22,955 bases of DNA, taken from the NCBI GenBank assembly GCA_017881985.1, contig JADGQH010000015.1:1-22955 (forward strand), in the 5' to 3' direction. Below are positions 13,973-22,331 of this stretch, piece after piece. Each line of letters begins with the position of its first letter. Positions within the stretch are counted from its first letter, which is position 1. The translations under genes were made by a program, and so were the position numbers. The notes below the pieces were generated by a model. The model had not been told where the DNA came from and did no database searches. It saw only the letters and a list, made by a program, of their open reading frames with translations. The DNA comes from Chloroflexota bacterium. Lineage in GTDB: Bacteria > Chloroflexota > Limnocylindria > Limnocylindrales > CSP1-4.

Positions 13973-14914
13973 TCAGCTCAGGTTCGAGGCGTCCATCTCC
14001 GCGCGGGTGGGCGGCTGGGCGCCTGCCCGCGTGCAGGTGATCGCGGCTGCCTTGTTCGCGAACGCCAGGCAGTCGCGCAGCTCGTCCGCCGGGATCTCCC
14101 GGACGCTCGATCGTTCGAGCCTGCCCGCTTCGTGCAGCCAGGCAAGGAAACCCGAGGTGAACGAGTCCCCGGCCCCCACGGTGTCCGAGACGACGACCCG
14201 CGTGCCGGCGACCTCGACGCGGTCCCGGGCCGTCATGCCGAGGACGCCGTCATGGCCCCTCGTCACGACCACGAGGCCGGGGCCGCGCGCCAGCCACGCC
14301 GCGGCCGCGGCGTCGGGTGCCGCCCCCGGGTAGAGCCATTCGAGGTCCGCCTGGCTGACCTTGACGACGTCGGCCAGGGAGACCCAGCCCTCGAGGCGCG
14401 GGAGGTAGGCCGTTCGCTCGCCCACGAGGCTCGGCCGGATGTTCGGATCCAGGGTCAGGACGCGGCGCCCGTGCTCGCGGCGCATCACGGCCTCGAAGGC
14501 CGACGCCCCCGGCTCGCGAACCATGGAGATCGACCCGAGGTGGATGGCGGTCACATCGTCCGGGAGCTCGGCCGGCGCGTGATCGGCGCCGAACATGCGG
14601 TCCGCGGTGCCCTCGCCGTAGAACACGTAGACGGGCTCGCTGCCCGCCTCGATCTGGACCACGGCCAGGGTCGTCGGCTCGTCGCCGTCCTCCACGAGCG
14701 AGCAGTCCACGCCGTCGGCCTCGAGGCGACCGCGCAGCATCCGCCCGAACCGGTCGGTTGAGATCCGTCCCAGGAACCCGACGGGAGCCCCGAGCCGGCC
14801 GAGGCCCATCGCGACGTTGAACGAGGATCCGCCGGCGCGCGCGACGTAGGCTGGCTCGTCGCCGGCCCACGCTGGAACCAGGTCGATGAGCGCTTCCCCG
14901 GTGACCAGGATCAT
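13973..14914 (-). CDS. PfkB-family carbohydrate kinase (fructokinase-like)
   Basis: ATP-dependent sugar kinase of the ribokinase fold, most like fructokinase (D-fructose to fructose-6-phosphate). The ATG at 14914 follows a strong GGAGGAG site and gives 313 residues. The start ILVTGEALIDLVP and the glycine motif GGSSFNVAMGLGRLG form the first PfkB signature; the second is DTVGAGDSFTSGF with the catalytic base Asp250. DPNIRPSL in the middle is typical of fructokinases and related enzymes. It is last in the leftward series after the E2 gene, 166 bases downstream, with a hairpin (14974-14992) in that gap, so it may be partly uncoupled. 2-keto-3-deoxygluconate or other ketose substrates cannot be excluded. 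Confidence 0.85.
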   Translation of the reverse strand: MILVTGEALIDLVPAWAGDEPAYVARAGGSSFNVAMGLGRLGAPVGFLGRISTDRFGRMLRGRLEADGVDCSLVEDGDEPTTLAVVQIEAGSEPVYVFYGEGTADRMFGADHAPAELPDDVTAIHLGSISMVREPGASAFEAVMRREHGRRVLTLDPNIRPSLVGERTAYLPRLEGWVSLADVVKVSQADLEWLYPGAAPDAAAAAWLARGPGLVVVTRGHDGVLGMTARDRVEVAGTRVVVSDTVGAGDSFTSGFLAWLHEAGRLERSSVREIPADELRDCLAFANKAAAITCTRAGAQPPTRAEMDASNLS

Positions 14915-14973
14915 GCCTGCTCCTCCCCGTCGATATCGCTCGGGCCCGACGCCCGCCCCCGGACGGCTCCGGG

Positions 14974-14992
14974 CGTCGCCGATCGGGCGACG
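14974..14992 (-). other. hairpin between E2 and fructokinase genes
   Basis: CGTCGCC (14974-14980) and GGCGACG (14986-14992) form a perfect 7-bp stem with a five-base loop; outer GGCGTC and GACGCC can extend pairing. It lies in the 166-base gap of an otherwise collinear unit, without a T-run. Confidence 0.35.
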
Positions 14993-15080
14993 AGGACGCC
15001 ACCCGTATCTTCCCCGGTGACGGGCGGCCTCGACAAGGCCGACTGGCCCATCCTCCGCAGGCCCCGCGTCCGGGGCGGCG

Positions 15081-16439
15081 TCAGGCGTTCAGCGCATCCT
15101 GGCGGAAGGACCCGGCGTCCTCGAGCCGGCGACGGAGGGCGCCGAGGAAGCGCGCCCCCATCTCGCCGTCGACGAGGCGGTGATCGGCGGAGAGGGTGAG
15201 CCGCATGATCGTCCGCACGGCCAGTCCGTCCCCGATCGCGACCGCGGTCGGAATCGCGCTCGAGACCGCGAGGATCGCCGCCTCGCCCGGGTTGATGATG
15301 GCGCTGAACTCCTCGACCCCGAACATGCCGAGATTGGAGACGGTGAACGTGCTCCCCGTCATGTCGTCGACGGGGAGTGTGCCCTCGCGGGCCGCGCTCG
15401 CCAGCGCGACCGCCCGCTCGTGGAGCTCGCCGATCGGCAGTCGATCGGCGTCCCGGATGACGGGGACGACCAGGCCTCCCGGCAGCGCCACGGCCACGCC
15501 GAGGTGGACCCGTCGGCGGGTCCAGACCGAGATGCCGTCGGTCCGCGAGTTCACGTCCGGGAACTCGGCCAGGGTCTGGGACGTTGCCGCCAGGACGAAG
15601 TCCGTGATGGTCAGGTTCGTGCCGGCGGCCTTGAGCTCCGCGCGGAGCGCGAGCAGGCGGGTCACGTCCACCGCGACGGTCACGGTGAAATGCGGTGTCG
15701 ACGTCCAGCTCTGGGTCAGGCGATCGGCGATGACCCGGCGCATCCGGCTGAGCGGTCGCGGCTCCTCCTCGCCGTCGGCGGGGGTGGTCGTGAGCGGAGC
15801 GGCCGTTGGGGCAGGGCGGCTCGTCGTTGCCGAGGCGGCAGGGCCCACCTGGGCGGGGCTGGTTGTCACGGGGCCGGGTGCTGCGATGGCCGCTGCGGCC
15901 GCGATCGCGGCCAGGACGTCGCGCTCGGTGATCCGTCCGCCGGGGCCGCCGCCGGAGATCGTGCGGGGATCGATCCCCGCCTCTGCCGCCGCACGGCTCG
16001 CCCGCGGACTGATCCGCAGGCGGTCTCCCGTCGCAGCCGCCGCGGTCGTGACGGGCGCGATGCTCGGAAGCGCCGGAGCAGCGCTCGATGGGGCCACACC
16101 GGCGGCGGGTTCGGCCACGGGGGCCGGCGGCGCGGCGGTCGGTGCGGGGGCCGTGGGAACTGCCGGGACGGCGGTCGGCGCCGCCTCGGGGATCGCCTCG
16201 CCGGGCTGGCCGACGTAGGCGGTGACGGTGTTCACCGGGACGGTGGCGCCTTCTGCCGCGACGATCTTGAGGAGGACGCCGTCGTCGAACGCCTCGACCT
16301 CCATGGTGGACTTGTCGGTCTCGATCTCGAAGAGAATGTCGCCCCTCTTGACCGGGTCGCCTTCCTTCTTGTGCCAGGCGATGACCGTGCACTCCTCGGT
16401 CATCTGGCCGGGCTTCGGCATGAGGATCGCGTGCGCCAT
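15081..16439 (-). CDS. 2-oxoacid dehydrogenase E2 (dihydrolipoamide acyltransferase)
   Basis: Core acyltransferase of a pyruvate, acetoin or branched-chain-type dehydrogenase complex, moving the acyl group from lipoate to CoA. The ATG at 16439 follows GAGAGAGG and gives 452 residues. Domains in order: one lipoyl domain (1-80) with the lipoylated Lys43 in ETDKSTME; an Ala/Pro-rich linker (about 85-138); a subunit-binding domain (141-180: ISPRASRAAAEAGID, then GGPGGRITERDV); a second Ala/Pro/Thr linker; and the catalytic domain (229-452) with DHRLVDG, active His420. It follows the fused E1 gene by 51 bases and is clearly its partner. An E3 dihydrolipoamide dehydrogenase gene is absent here, so E3 must come from elsewhere. 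Substrate class is undetermined. Confidence 0.93.
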   Translation of the reverse strand: MAHAILMPKPGQMTEECTVIAWHKKEGDPVKRGDILFEIETDKSTMEVEAFDDGVLLKIVAAEGATVPVNTVTAYVGQPGEAIPEAAPTAVPAVPTAPAPTAAPPAPVAEPAAGVAPSSAAPALPSIAPVTTAAAATGDRLRISPRASRAAAEAGIDPRTISGGGPGGRITERDVLAAIAAAAAIAAPGPVTTSPAQVGPAASATTSRPAPTAAPLTTTPADGEEEPRPLSRMRRVIADRLTQSWTSTPHFTVTVAVDVTRLLALRAELKAAGTNLTITDFVLAATSQTLAEFPDVNSRTDGISVWTRRRVHLGVAVALPGGLVVPVIRDADRLPIGELHERAVALASAAREGTLPVDDMTGSTFTVSNLGMFGVEEFSAIINPGEAAILAVSSAIPTAVAIGDGLAVRTIMRLTLSADHRLVDGEMGARFLGALRRRLEDAGSFRQDALNA

Positions 16440-16490
16440 GACTGGGTCCTCTCTCTCGTCAGCGGACGCCGTGAAGCGACCTGCGGCCGC

Positions 16491-18794
16491 TCACAGGAGG
16501 CCCTTCGCTGCGTCATAGATGTCGCCGGCGTTGGGCAGGAAGGCTCGCTCCAGGCTCTCGGCCTGCGGCGAAATCCCGGCCTGGGCGCCGATCCGTGCGA
16601 CCGGCGCGTCGAGGAAGTCGAAGGCCTCGAGCTGGATCCGCGCGACGATCTCGTTGACGTAGCTGCCGACCAGGATCGCCTGGCTCGCCACGACGCAGCG
16701 GCCGGTCTTGCGGACGGACGTGAGGACGGTCTCCATGTCGAGCGGCACGAGGCTGCGCAGGTCGATGACCTCCGCCCCGACGCCGTCCTCGGCCTGGAGG
16801 CGATCGGCCGCGGCGAGCGCGTCCGGCACGGCCGGGCCCCAGCTCACGATCGTGAGGTCGTTGCCCTCGCGCGCGACCCGGGCGACGCCGATCGGGACCA
16901 GGACCTCGTCCTCCGGGACGATGCCCTTCGTCGGATAGAGGCCCTGGCTCTCGACGAAGAGGACCGGGTTGTTGGTCCGGATCGCCGACTTCAGGAGGCC
17001 CTTCGCATCCGCGGGGTTGGACGGGTAGATGACGTAGATCCCCGGGAGATGGGTGAAGAGGCTTTCGAGGGACTGGCTGTGCTGCCCGCCGTAGCCCTTG
17101 CCGGCCCCGACGGACGCCCGGATCACGAGCGGGACCTCCACCTGGCCGCCGCTCATGTAATGCCACTTGGCGGCCTGGTTCGCGATCTGATCCGACGCCA
17201 TGAGCGCGAAGTCCATGTACATCAGCTCGACCACCGGCCGGAGGCCGACGATGGCGGCACCGACGGCGGTGCCGCAGATGCAGGCCTCGGAGATCGGCGT
17301 GTTGAAGACGCGATCGCGCCCGAACGCCTCGAGGAGGCCCTTCGTGAGCTTGAACGCGCCGCCGTAGTCGGCGACATCCTCGCCGTAGAAGAGGACGCGG
17401 CCGTCGCGGATCATCTCCTCGGCGAGCGCGTCGCGGATCGCATCCCGGTAGGTGATCGCGCCGTCGGCGTCGCGCTTGGCCGGCGGGACCGCCACGAACG
17501 GCACCACGTCGCCACGGCCGGCGGGGACAACGTCCGAGGCCGTGTCGGTGTAGAGGTACTTCAGGGCCTCGGCCGGATCCGGGTCGGCGGCCTGGGAGGC
17601 GCGGACCGCGGCGCGCGCGTTGCGCTCGCGAACCTTCGCCTCGACCGCCGCGACCCCGGCCTCGTCGGCCACGCCTGCGTCGACGATCTGCAGCTTGAGG
17701 CGTTCGATCGCGTCGACCGCCCGCCAGGCGGCCTCCTCCTCGCGCGTCCGGTACTCGTTGCGGGGGTCAGAGAGCGAGTGCCCGTAGTAGCGGTAGGTGC
17801 TCGCCTCGATGAGGACCGGGCCCTGGCCCGCCCGGCACAGCGCAGCTGCGCGCCGGACCGCGTCGCGCACGGCGAGGACGTCCATCCCGTCGATCGTCTC
17901 GGCGTGCATGTTGTCCTCGGAGAAGCCGGCGGCGCGGCGCGCCAGGTGCCGGACTCCCATCACCTCTTCGTCCGTGTGGTGCGTCATCCCGTAGTGGTTG
18001 TTCTGGATGAAGTAGATGACGGGGAGCCCGTACGCGTGGTCGCCGGCAAGGTGGTTCGTCCACTGCGCCTGGGCCGCCCAGTTGAGCGACTCGAGGACCA
18101 CCCCGTTGGCGTAGGCGCCGTCCCCGGCGAAGCAGCACACGACGCGGTCCGACCGGTCGTATCGGTGTGCCATCGCCGCGCCCGTGGCGATGGGCACGCT
18201 GCCGCCCACGATCGCGTTGGCGCCAAGGTTGCCCGTCGAGAAGTCGCCGATGTGCATCCCGCCGCCGCGGCCGGCGCTGTAGCCGGTCTCCTTGCCGAAA
18301 AGCTCCGCGATCACGTGGTAGACGTGCTCCTCGAGCGCCGCCTCCAGCAGCTCTTCGTGGGTGCCGCCGGCCGAGAACGGGACGCGAGCGCGCAGCGCCT
18401 CGTCGGACATCCGTCGGATCGCCGCGAAGCCCTTGGCGACCGCGTCGCCGTGGCCTCGGTGCGAGCTCGTGATGTTGTCGTCGATTCGCAGCAGGCTGCA
18501 GGCTCCGACGGGCGAGGCTTCCTGCCCGATCGAGACGTGGGTCGGGCCGCGGTACTCGTAGCTCGGGAGCGGGTCGTAGCCACCGGACCGGAGGCGGACG
18601 ATCATCTCCTCGAGCTCGCGGATGGCGAGCATGTCGTCGAACAGCTCGAGCGCCTCGACGCCGGTGATGCCGCCGTCGGCGATCTCCGTCGCGAGCGTGC
18701 CCGCGTAGGCGAAGCCCGTGATGGTCCCTGCGGACTCTTCGAAGAGCGCCGTGTCGGGTCCATGGTCGCTTCGATAGGCGGCCGCCGTTGTCAT
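16491..18794 (-). CDS. 2-oxoacid dehydrogenase E1, fused alpha and beta subunits
   Basis: Thiamine-diphosphate-dependent decarboxylating component that passes acyl groups to E2. A GTG at 18812 is also in frame, but it lies upstream of a GGAGG site that fits the ATG at 18794; 767 residues result. The alpha part (about 40-415) has HRGHGDA, GRGGGMHI and the cofactor motif starting GDGAYANG (224) and ending IQNN. A short linker (about 416-444) joins the beta part (445-767), with YGEDVADYGG, FNTPISEA, YPSNPADAKGLL and VIDLRSLVPLD. Alpha and beta are separate genes in most bacteria, so the fusion is notable though known in some lineages. It lies 49 bases after the DeoR gene, suggesting sugar-phosphate control. 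Substrate could be pyruvate, acetoin or another 2-oxoacid. Confidence 0.92.
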   Translation of the reverse strand: MTTAAAYRSDHGPDTALFEESAGTITGFAYAGTLATEIADGGITGVEALELFDDMLAIRELEEMIVRLRSGGYDPLPSYEYRGPTHVSIGQEASPVGACSLLRIDDNITSSHRGHGDAVAKGFAAIRRMSDEALRARVPFSAGGTHEELLEAALEEHVYHVIAELFGKETGYSAGRGGGMHIGDFSTGNLGANAIVGGSVPIATGAAMAHRYDRSDRVVCCFAGDGAYANGVVLESLNWAAQAQWTNHLAGDHAYGLPVIYFIQNNHYGMTHHTDEEVMGVRHLARRAAGFSEDNMHAETIDGMDVLAVRDAVRRAAALCRAGQGPVLIEASTYRYYGHSLSDPRNEYRTREEEAAWRAVDAIERLKLQIVDAGVADEAGVAAVEAKVRERNARAAVRASQAADPDPAEALKYLYTDTASDVVPAGRGDVVPFVAVPPAKRDADGAITYRDAIRDALAEEMIRDGRVLFYGEDVADYGGAFKLTKGLLEAFGRDRVFNTPISEACICGTAVGAAIVGLRPVVELMYMDFALMASDQIANQAAKWHYMSGGQVEVPLVIRASVGAGKGYGGQHSQSLESLFTHLPGIYVIYPSNPADAKGLLKSAIRTNNPVLFVESQGLYPTKGIVPEDEVLVPIGVARVAREGNDLTIVSWGPAVPDALAAADRLQAEDGVGAEVIDLRSLVPLDMETVLTSVRKTGRCVVASQAILVGSYVNEIVARIQLEAFDFLDAPVARIGAQAGISPQAESLERAFLPNAGDIYDAAKGLL

Positions 18795-18843
18795 CGAGAC
18801 CTCCGATTCCACGCCGTGCCCGCCCGAGCGAGCCGAGCGGCGC

Positions 18844-19653
18844 TCATGCCTTGATCACCTTGACGCCCCGACGCTCGAGGCTGCGCACCACGCGCTCGTC
18901 GATCCCGGTGTCCGTGACGAGGATGTCGATCGCCTCCAGCCGGCCCGAGCTCACGAACGAGCGCGTGCCGACCTTCCGGCTGTCGGCGAGCAGGATCACT
19001 TCGCGCGAGCGGCCCAGGACCAGCTCCTTCGTGTAGGCCTCCGCCGGGTCCGTGGTCGTGAGGCCCTCCTCGAGGGAGAACGCGAACGTCCCGATCAGGG
19101 CGCGGTCGACGTGGAGCGCGTCGAGGAGGAGGTGCGTCAGCGGCCCGACCAGCGCCTGGCTCGTCGCGCGGAACTCGCCCCCGATGACGATGAGTCGCGG
19201 CCCCCGGCCCGCCAGCTCCATCGCGGCCGGCAGGCTGTTCGTGACGACCGTCAGGCGATCCCACCCGCGGAGCAGGCGCGCGGCCTCGAGGACCGTGCTG
19301 CCGCTGTCGAGGTAGACGGTGTCGTCCGGTGAGAGGAGAGCGACGGCCCGCGCGGCGATGCGGGCCTTCTCCTCCGCGGCTTCGACGGCCTTGACGTCGA
19401 AGTGAAGCTCGCTCGGCCGCTCGTCCAGCGCCACGGCGCCACCGTGCACGCGACGCAGCCGGCCCTCCATCGCGAGGGCGTCGAGATCCCGGCGGACCGT
19501 CGCCTGGGAGACCCCGAGCGACGCGCTCAGCTCCTCGAGCCGCGCTGCGCGCCGCGATTCGACGATCGAGCGGATCCGCTGCCGGCGCTGCGGCGCGAGA
19601 TCGCGGGCGGCCCCGGTCGTGTCCCCCGGATCGCTCATAACATTCCACGTCAT
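18844..19653 (-). CDS. DeoR-family transcriptional regulator
   Basis: Repressor typical of sugar-phosphate catabolic operons. From the ATG at 19653 it has 269 residues; an ATG at 19638 (MSDPGD) is the alternative. The N-terminal winged helix covers about residues 20-74 (QRRQRIRSIVE, then LGVSQATVRRDLDALA and GRLRRVHGGAV). The C-terminal sensor domain has YLDSGSTVLEAA, VVTNSLPAA, VIGGEFR and LADSRKVG, matching DeoR proteins that bind phosphorylated sugars. It stands between the aldolase/kinase pair upstream and the E1/E2 genes downstream, with its own promoter and an overlapping operator. If transcription starts near 19653, as the promoter predicts, the first ATG would be leaderless. It probably represses itself and the genes that follow. 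Confidence 0.9.
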   Translation of the reverse strand: MTWNVMSDPGDTTGAARDLAPQRRQRIRSIVESRRAARLEELSASLGVSQATVRRDLDALAMEGRLRRVHGGAVALDERPSELHFDVKAVEAAEEKARIAARAVALLSPDDTVYLDSGSTVLEAARLLRGWDRLTVVTNSLPAAMELAGRGPRLIVIGGEFRATSQALVGPLTHLLLDALHVDRALIGTFAFSLEEGLTTTDPAEAYTKELVLGRSREVILLADSRKVGTRSFVSSGRLEAIDILVTDTGIDERVVRSLERRGVKVIKA

Positions 19654-19668
19654 TGCAAGATTCTTGCA
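19654..19668. promoter_or_regulatory. DeoR-type operator over the deoR promoter
   Basis: TGCAAGA (19654-19660) and TCTTGCA (19662-19668) are perfect 7-base arms around one base, a strong palindrome. A further TCTTGC copy lies at 19672-19677, ten bases along in direct orientation. The palindrome overlaps the -10 and probable start site of the leftward promoter, and directly abuts the first ATG of the DeoR gene, so autorepression is likely. Confidence 0.72.
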
Positions 19669-19689
19669 TCATCTTGCGTAGCATGTCAA
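19660..19689 (-). promoter_or_regulatory. promoter of the DeoR-E1-E2 unit
   Basis: On the - strand a perfect TTGACA (19689-19684) is followed after 18 bases by AAGAAT (19665-19660), four of six matches to TATAAT. The start site would be about 19653-19654, at or beside the first ATG of the regulator gene. Confidence 0.6.
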
Positions 19690-19772
19690 GTTGCGCAGGG
19701 CTCGCGGAGAGGCGGAGCTGCCCGGCGACCACGCCGGTGACGCGCTCGCAGGTCGCTACTTGCGGGCGCGGC

Positions 19773-20732
19773 TCAGAGCGGCGTCACGACCACCAGGCCG
19801 ACCAGGCGTTCGGCCGTCGTCCGATCGAGCTCGCCCGCGCCGGGCAGGAGCGCGTTCGCGATCCCGGCGGCCATCCCGAGCCGGGCCGCGTCGATCAGCG
19901 GGGACCCGCCGACCAGCGCCGTCGCAAGGCCCGCCAGGAAGGCGTCGCCGCTGCCGACGGGGTACACGCCCCGGACGTCGGGCGGCTCGAGGCGCGCCTC
20001 GCCGGCCGCGCTGACGGCCACGGCCCCGGCGGTCCCGAGCGTGACGACGACGGCGACGGCCCCGCGGTCGCGCAGGACGCGGGCCGCGACCACCGCGGAT
20101 CCCGCGTCGACCACCGACAGCCGGGCTGCGTCGCCGGCCTCCGCCGCGTTCACCTTGACGACGGCCGGGCGCTCGGCGAGCACGTCGGCGAGCGCCTGCC
20201 CGTACGTGTCGGCGAGGACGGGCACCGAACGAGCCCCCGCGAGTCGCGCGATCCGGGCATAGCCGTCGGTCGGGGCACCGGGTGGCAAGCTGCCTGAGAA
20301 GGCGAGTGCCCCGACGTCTCCTCGATCGAGCTCGCGCGCGACGATGACCTCGAGCGATTCCCAGGCGGCCGGCTCGATCTCCACGCCCCGCTCGTACAGC
20401 TCGGTGAGCGAACCCGTGGAGCGGTCGAGGATGGAGATGCAGGTCCGGGTCTCCGCGGCCGAGCGCAGCATGCTCGCCTCGACGCCGATCTCCGCGAGGC
20501 GCTCCACGATCCAGTCGCCCGACCGGCCGCCGACGATCCCGACGGCGGTGACGCGGGCACCGAGCGCCGCGGCGGCCCGTGCCGCGTTGAGGCCCTTCCC
20601 GCCCGGCCGCGGAACGACGGCCGTGGGCCGGTGGATGGAGCCGACCGCCAGGTGGTCGACCTCGTACAGTCGGTCGATCGAGGCGTTCGCGGCGACGAAG
20701 ACGAGCCGCGGCCGGCCCGGACCCCCGGTCAC
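19773..20732 (-). CDS. 1-phosphofructokinase / tagatose-6-phosphate kinase-family PfkB kinase
   Basis: Sugar-phosphate kinase of the LacC/FruK branch, expected to make a ketose 1,6-bisphosphate for the neighbouring class I aldolase. The in-frame GTG at 20732 gives 319 residues; I see no good ribosome-binding site, but it lies only 40 bases after the aldolase stop. The LacC/FruK hallmark GGKGLNAARAAAALG starts at residue 44, the middle has FSGSLPPGAP and VKVNAAEAG (family usually KPN), and the ATP-site motif is GSGDAFLAG with catalytic base Asp263. Direct pairing with a LacD-like aldolase supports tagatose-6-phosphate or a related ketose phosphate; fructose-1-phosphate, or a sulfo-sugar phosphate as for YihV, remain alternatives. 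Confidence 0.85.
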   Translation of the reverse strand: MTGGPGRPRLVFVAANASIDRLYEVDHLAVGSIHRPTAVVPRPGGKGLNAARAAAALGARVTAVGIVGGRSGDWIVERLAEIGVEASMLRSAAETRTCISILDRSTGSLTELYERGVEIEPAAWESLEVIVARELDRGDVGALAFSGSLPPGAPTDGYARIARLAGARSVPVLADTYGQALADVLAERPAVVKVNAAEAGDAARLSVVDAGSAVVAARVLRDRGAVAVVVTLGTAGAVAVSAAGEARLEPPDVRGVYPVGSGDAFLAGLATALVGGSPLIDAARLGMAAGIANALLPGAGELDRTTAERLVGLVVVTPL

Positions 20733-20772
20733 GTCACGGCCGCGGGACGTCGCGGGCAGCGCCTGGCCACGG

Positions 20773-21744
20773 TCAGTACCCCGTGTACCAGCCGTCTCCC
20801 GGGACCGGTGCGGCGGTCAGGCGGCTCGGCCGGTCGTGCCACGGTCGGCCCCGGACGTCGACGAGGTCCACGAGCCGGCGGAGCCGCTCGCGTCCCGTCG
20901 TCGCTAGGAAGGCGTCGCGGGCATCCGGCGCCATCGTCGCCGCCTCCGCCCACACCGAGCGGCCGACGAGGACGCCGCTCGCCCCGGCGTCGCAGGCGGT
21001 CTCGACCTGGGCCTCGAACGTCGCCTCGTCGACGCCCCCGGACAGGAGGACCCAGGGGAGCGTCGAAGCTGCGTCGAGCTCGGCGCACGCCGCGCGCCAG
21101 CGGTCCCGGTCGTCCACCGACGGGTCGTACGGGAACTCGGCCTTGAGGACGTCCCCGCCGATCGGGGTGAGCCGGCGGGCCGTCTCGATGACGACCCGGC
21201 GTCGCGCCTCGCCGGTGAGCTTCTGGCCCTCGACCAGCGAGAACGAGATCGGCTCGACGAAGAGCGGCAGGTCGGCATCGCGGCAGTCGGACGCGACCTC
21301 GGCGAGGAGTCGCTCCTGGTCGGCGGCGTTCGCTGCATCCGGGTGGTAGTAGACGAGGAGCTTCGCCGCCGAGGCCCCCATCCGCTTCGCCTGGGCCACG
21401 CTCCAGCCGTCGAGGACCCGGCTGATCCGGGCAGTCGAGGATCCGAGGTAGCCAGTGGCCTCGATCGCGACGAGAAGACCGGCGCGCGCCGGCATCGAGC
21501 CGTCCGCGATGCATTGCGCCGCGCCGATCTCCGGGTCGAGCAGCGTGCCCGTCGCGACGGGCGCGAGGGTGCGCACGACGGCCCGCTTGAAGGCGACCAT
21601 CTGGTCATAGGTCACCGAGGCCGGGTCGTCCGGGCGGAGCTCCTTGCGGAGGTTCTGGCGATGGTCGAGCGCCAGGACGGCGAAGGTGCCGCGCTCGGAG
21701 GCGCAGGCCTCGATGCCGCGTCGTGCGCCGAGGACATAGGTCAC
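20773..21744 (-). CDS. class I tagatose 1,6-bisphosphate aldolase-family protein (LacD-like)
   Basis: Schiff-base aldolase predicted to split a ketose 1,6-bisphosphate into dihydroxyacetone phosphate and a three-carbon aldehyde. The frame is open to 22011, but the first 89 residues of that form are low-complexity Arg-rich and unlike the family; the GTG at 21744, after GGAG, gives 323 residues starting MTYVLGARRG. Seen are VLALDHRQNLRK (23-34), ASAAKLLVYYHPD with Lys128, and GGDVLKAEFPYD with Lys201, aligning with the Schiff-base lysine of LacD (Lys205 in the streptococcal enzyme, as I recall). LLSGGVDEATF and ASGVLVGRSVWAEA form the phosphate-binding end. It starts the leftward unit aldolase-kinase. 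The same family includes the sulfofructose-phosphate aldolase YihT, so the substrate is open. Confidence 0.87.
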   Translation of the reverse strand: MTYVLGARRGIEACASERGTFAVLALDHRQNLRKELRPDDPASVTYDQMVAFKRAVVRTLAPVATGTLLDPEIGAAQCIADGSMPARAGLLVAIEATGYLGSSTARISRVLDGWSVAQAKRMGASAAKLLVYYHPDAANAADQERLLAEVASDCRDADLPLFVEPISFSLVEGQKLTGEARRRVVIETARRLTPIGGDVLKAEFPYDPSVDDRDRWRAACAELDAASTLPWVLLSGGVDEATFEAQVETACDAGASGVLVGRSVWAEAATMAPDARDAFLATTGRERLRRLVDLVDVRGRPWHDRPSRLTAAPVPGDGWYTGY

Positions 21745-21928
21745 GGTGGCCCGCTCCGGATCAATACAGCAGGGGCGAACGACGCCGTTCGGGTCGCAGG
21801 TTCCCCCGGATTCTATCGGGTACGAAGGCGACCCGGCTCCCCGTCGGTGGGATGGGGCGCAAACCCGGTCCCGGTGTGGAAGGCGGGACGTCCGGTGGCA
21901 GCAGCTCCTTCCCGCGCGAGGCAGGCCG

Positions 21929-22195
21929 TCAGGCGAGCGGACGCCCTGCCGTTCCGTGCGGGCGCCGCCGGCTCTTCGAGGCGCGCGAGCGTTCCTCGCC
22001 GAGGCGCACATCGTCGTCGGCCTCGCGGCCGCGCTTCACCTGGGCGTCAAGCACCTGCTTGAACTGCTTGGCGAGCCCGGTGCGCATTCCCTCGCGTTCG
22101 ACCGCCCGGAGATCGTGGTCCCGCCGGCGATCGCGGGCAGCCTCGGTCGGTGGGAGGTCGGTGTCGTCGTCAGGTTCCGGGTTTCGCGCCTTCAC
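21929..22195 (-). CDS. small highly charged hypothetical protein
   Basis: Not recognised. Third codon positions are mostly G or C along the whole frame, as in the real genes here, which is the main support. The GTG at 22195 would give 88 residues; a TTG at 22231, overlapping the TGA of another short frame (22228-22413), would give 100. The protein is very hydrophilic with acidic and basic clusters (PDDDTDLPP, RDRRRDHDL, LAKQFKQVLDAQVKRGRE, Arg-rich tail) and a possible short amphipathic helix in the middle. No signal peptide or membrane segment is seen, and neither start has a clear ribosome-binding site. It could be a real small gene, a remnant of a longer one, or chance. Confidence 0.35.
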   Translation of the reverse strand: MKARNPEPDDDTDLPPTEAARDRRRDHDLRAVEREGMRTGLAKQFKQVLDAQVKRGREADDDVRLGEERSRASKSRRRPHGTAGRPLA

Positions 22196-22331
22196 GCGCG
22201 GAGCGTGCCGCGCCGGGATGCCCGCCGTCAAGCGGGTTCGGATTCGTCATGGACGGAAGCGTCGGGAGTCGTCATGGCCGGGCGGCAGGCCACGAGCTGA
22301 GACGGCATCGCGAAGCGGAGCGTCGCCGAGT

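Noticed and set aside
15180..18854. Very long + strand open frame (over 1,200 codons) opposite E1 and E2
   Set aside because: It is antisense to two genes with clear domains; long antisense frames are expected in such GC-rich coding sequence, and its translation is Arg/Asp/Gly-rich without any family pattern.
21803..21838. Promoter for the aldolase-kinase unit with TAGAAT at 21815-21810 on the - strand
   Set aside because: The -10 is good, but no -35 resembling TTGACA lies at a proper distance, so I do not list it as a feature.
21745..22011. N-terminal extension of the LacD-like aldolase
   Set aside because: Arg/Pro/Cys-rich sequence unlike the family; it overlaps a separate small frame, and family sequence starts at the GTG at 21744.
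21746..22300. + strand frame with a hydrophobic middle (possible membrane segment)
   Set aside because: The opposite frame has the stronger third-position G/C bias; the start of this frame is Arg-rich and the hydrophobic part is explained as the complement of a charged coding frame.
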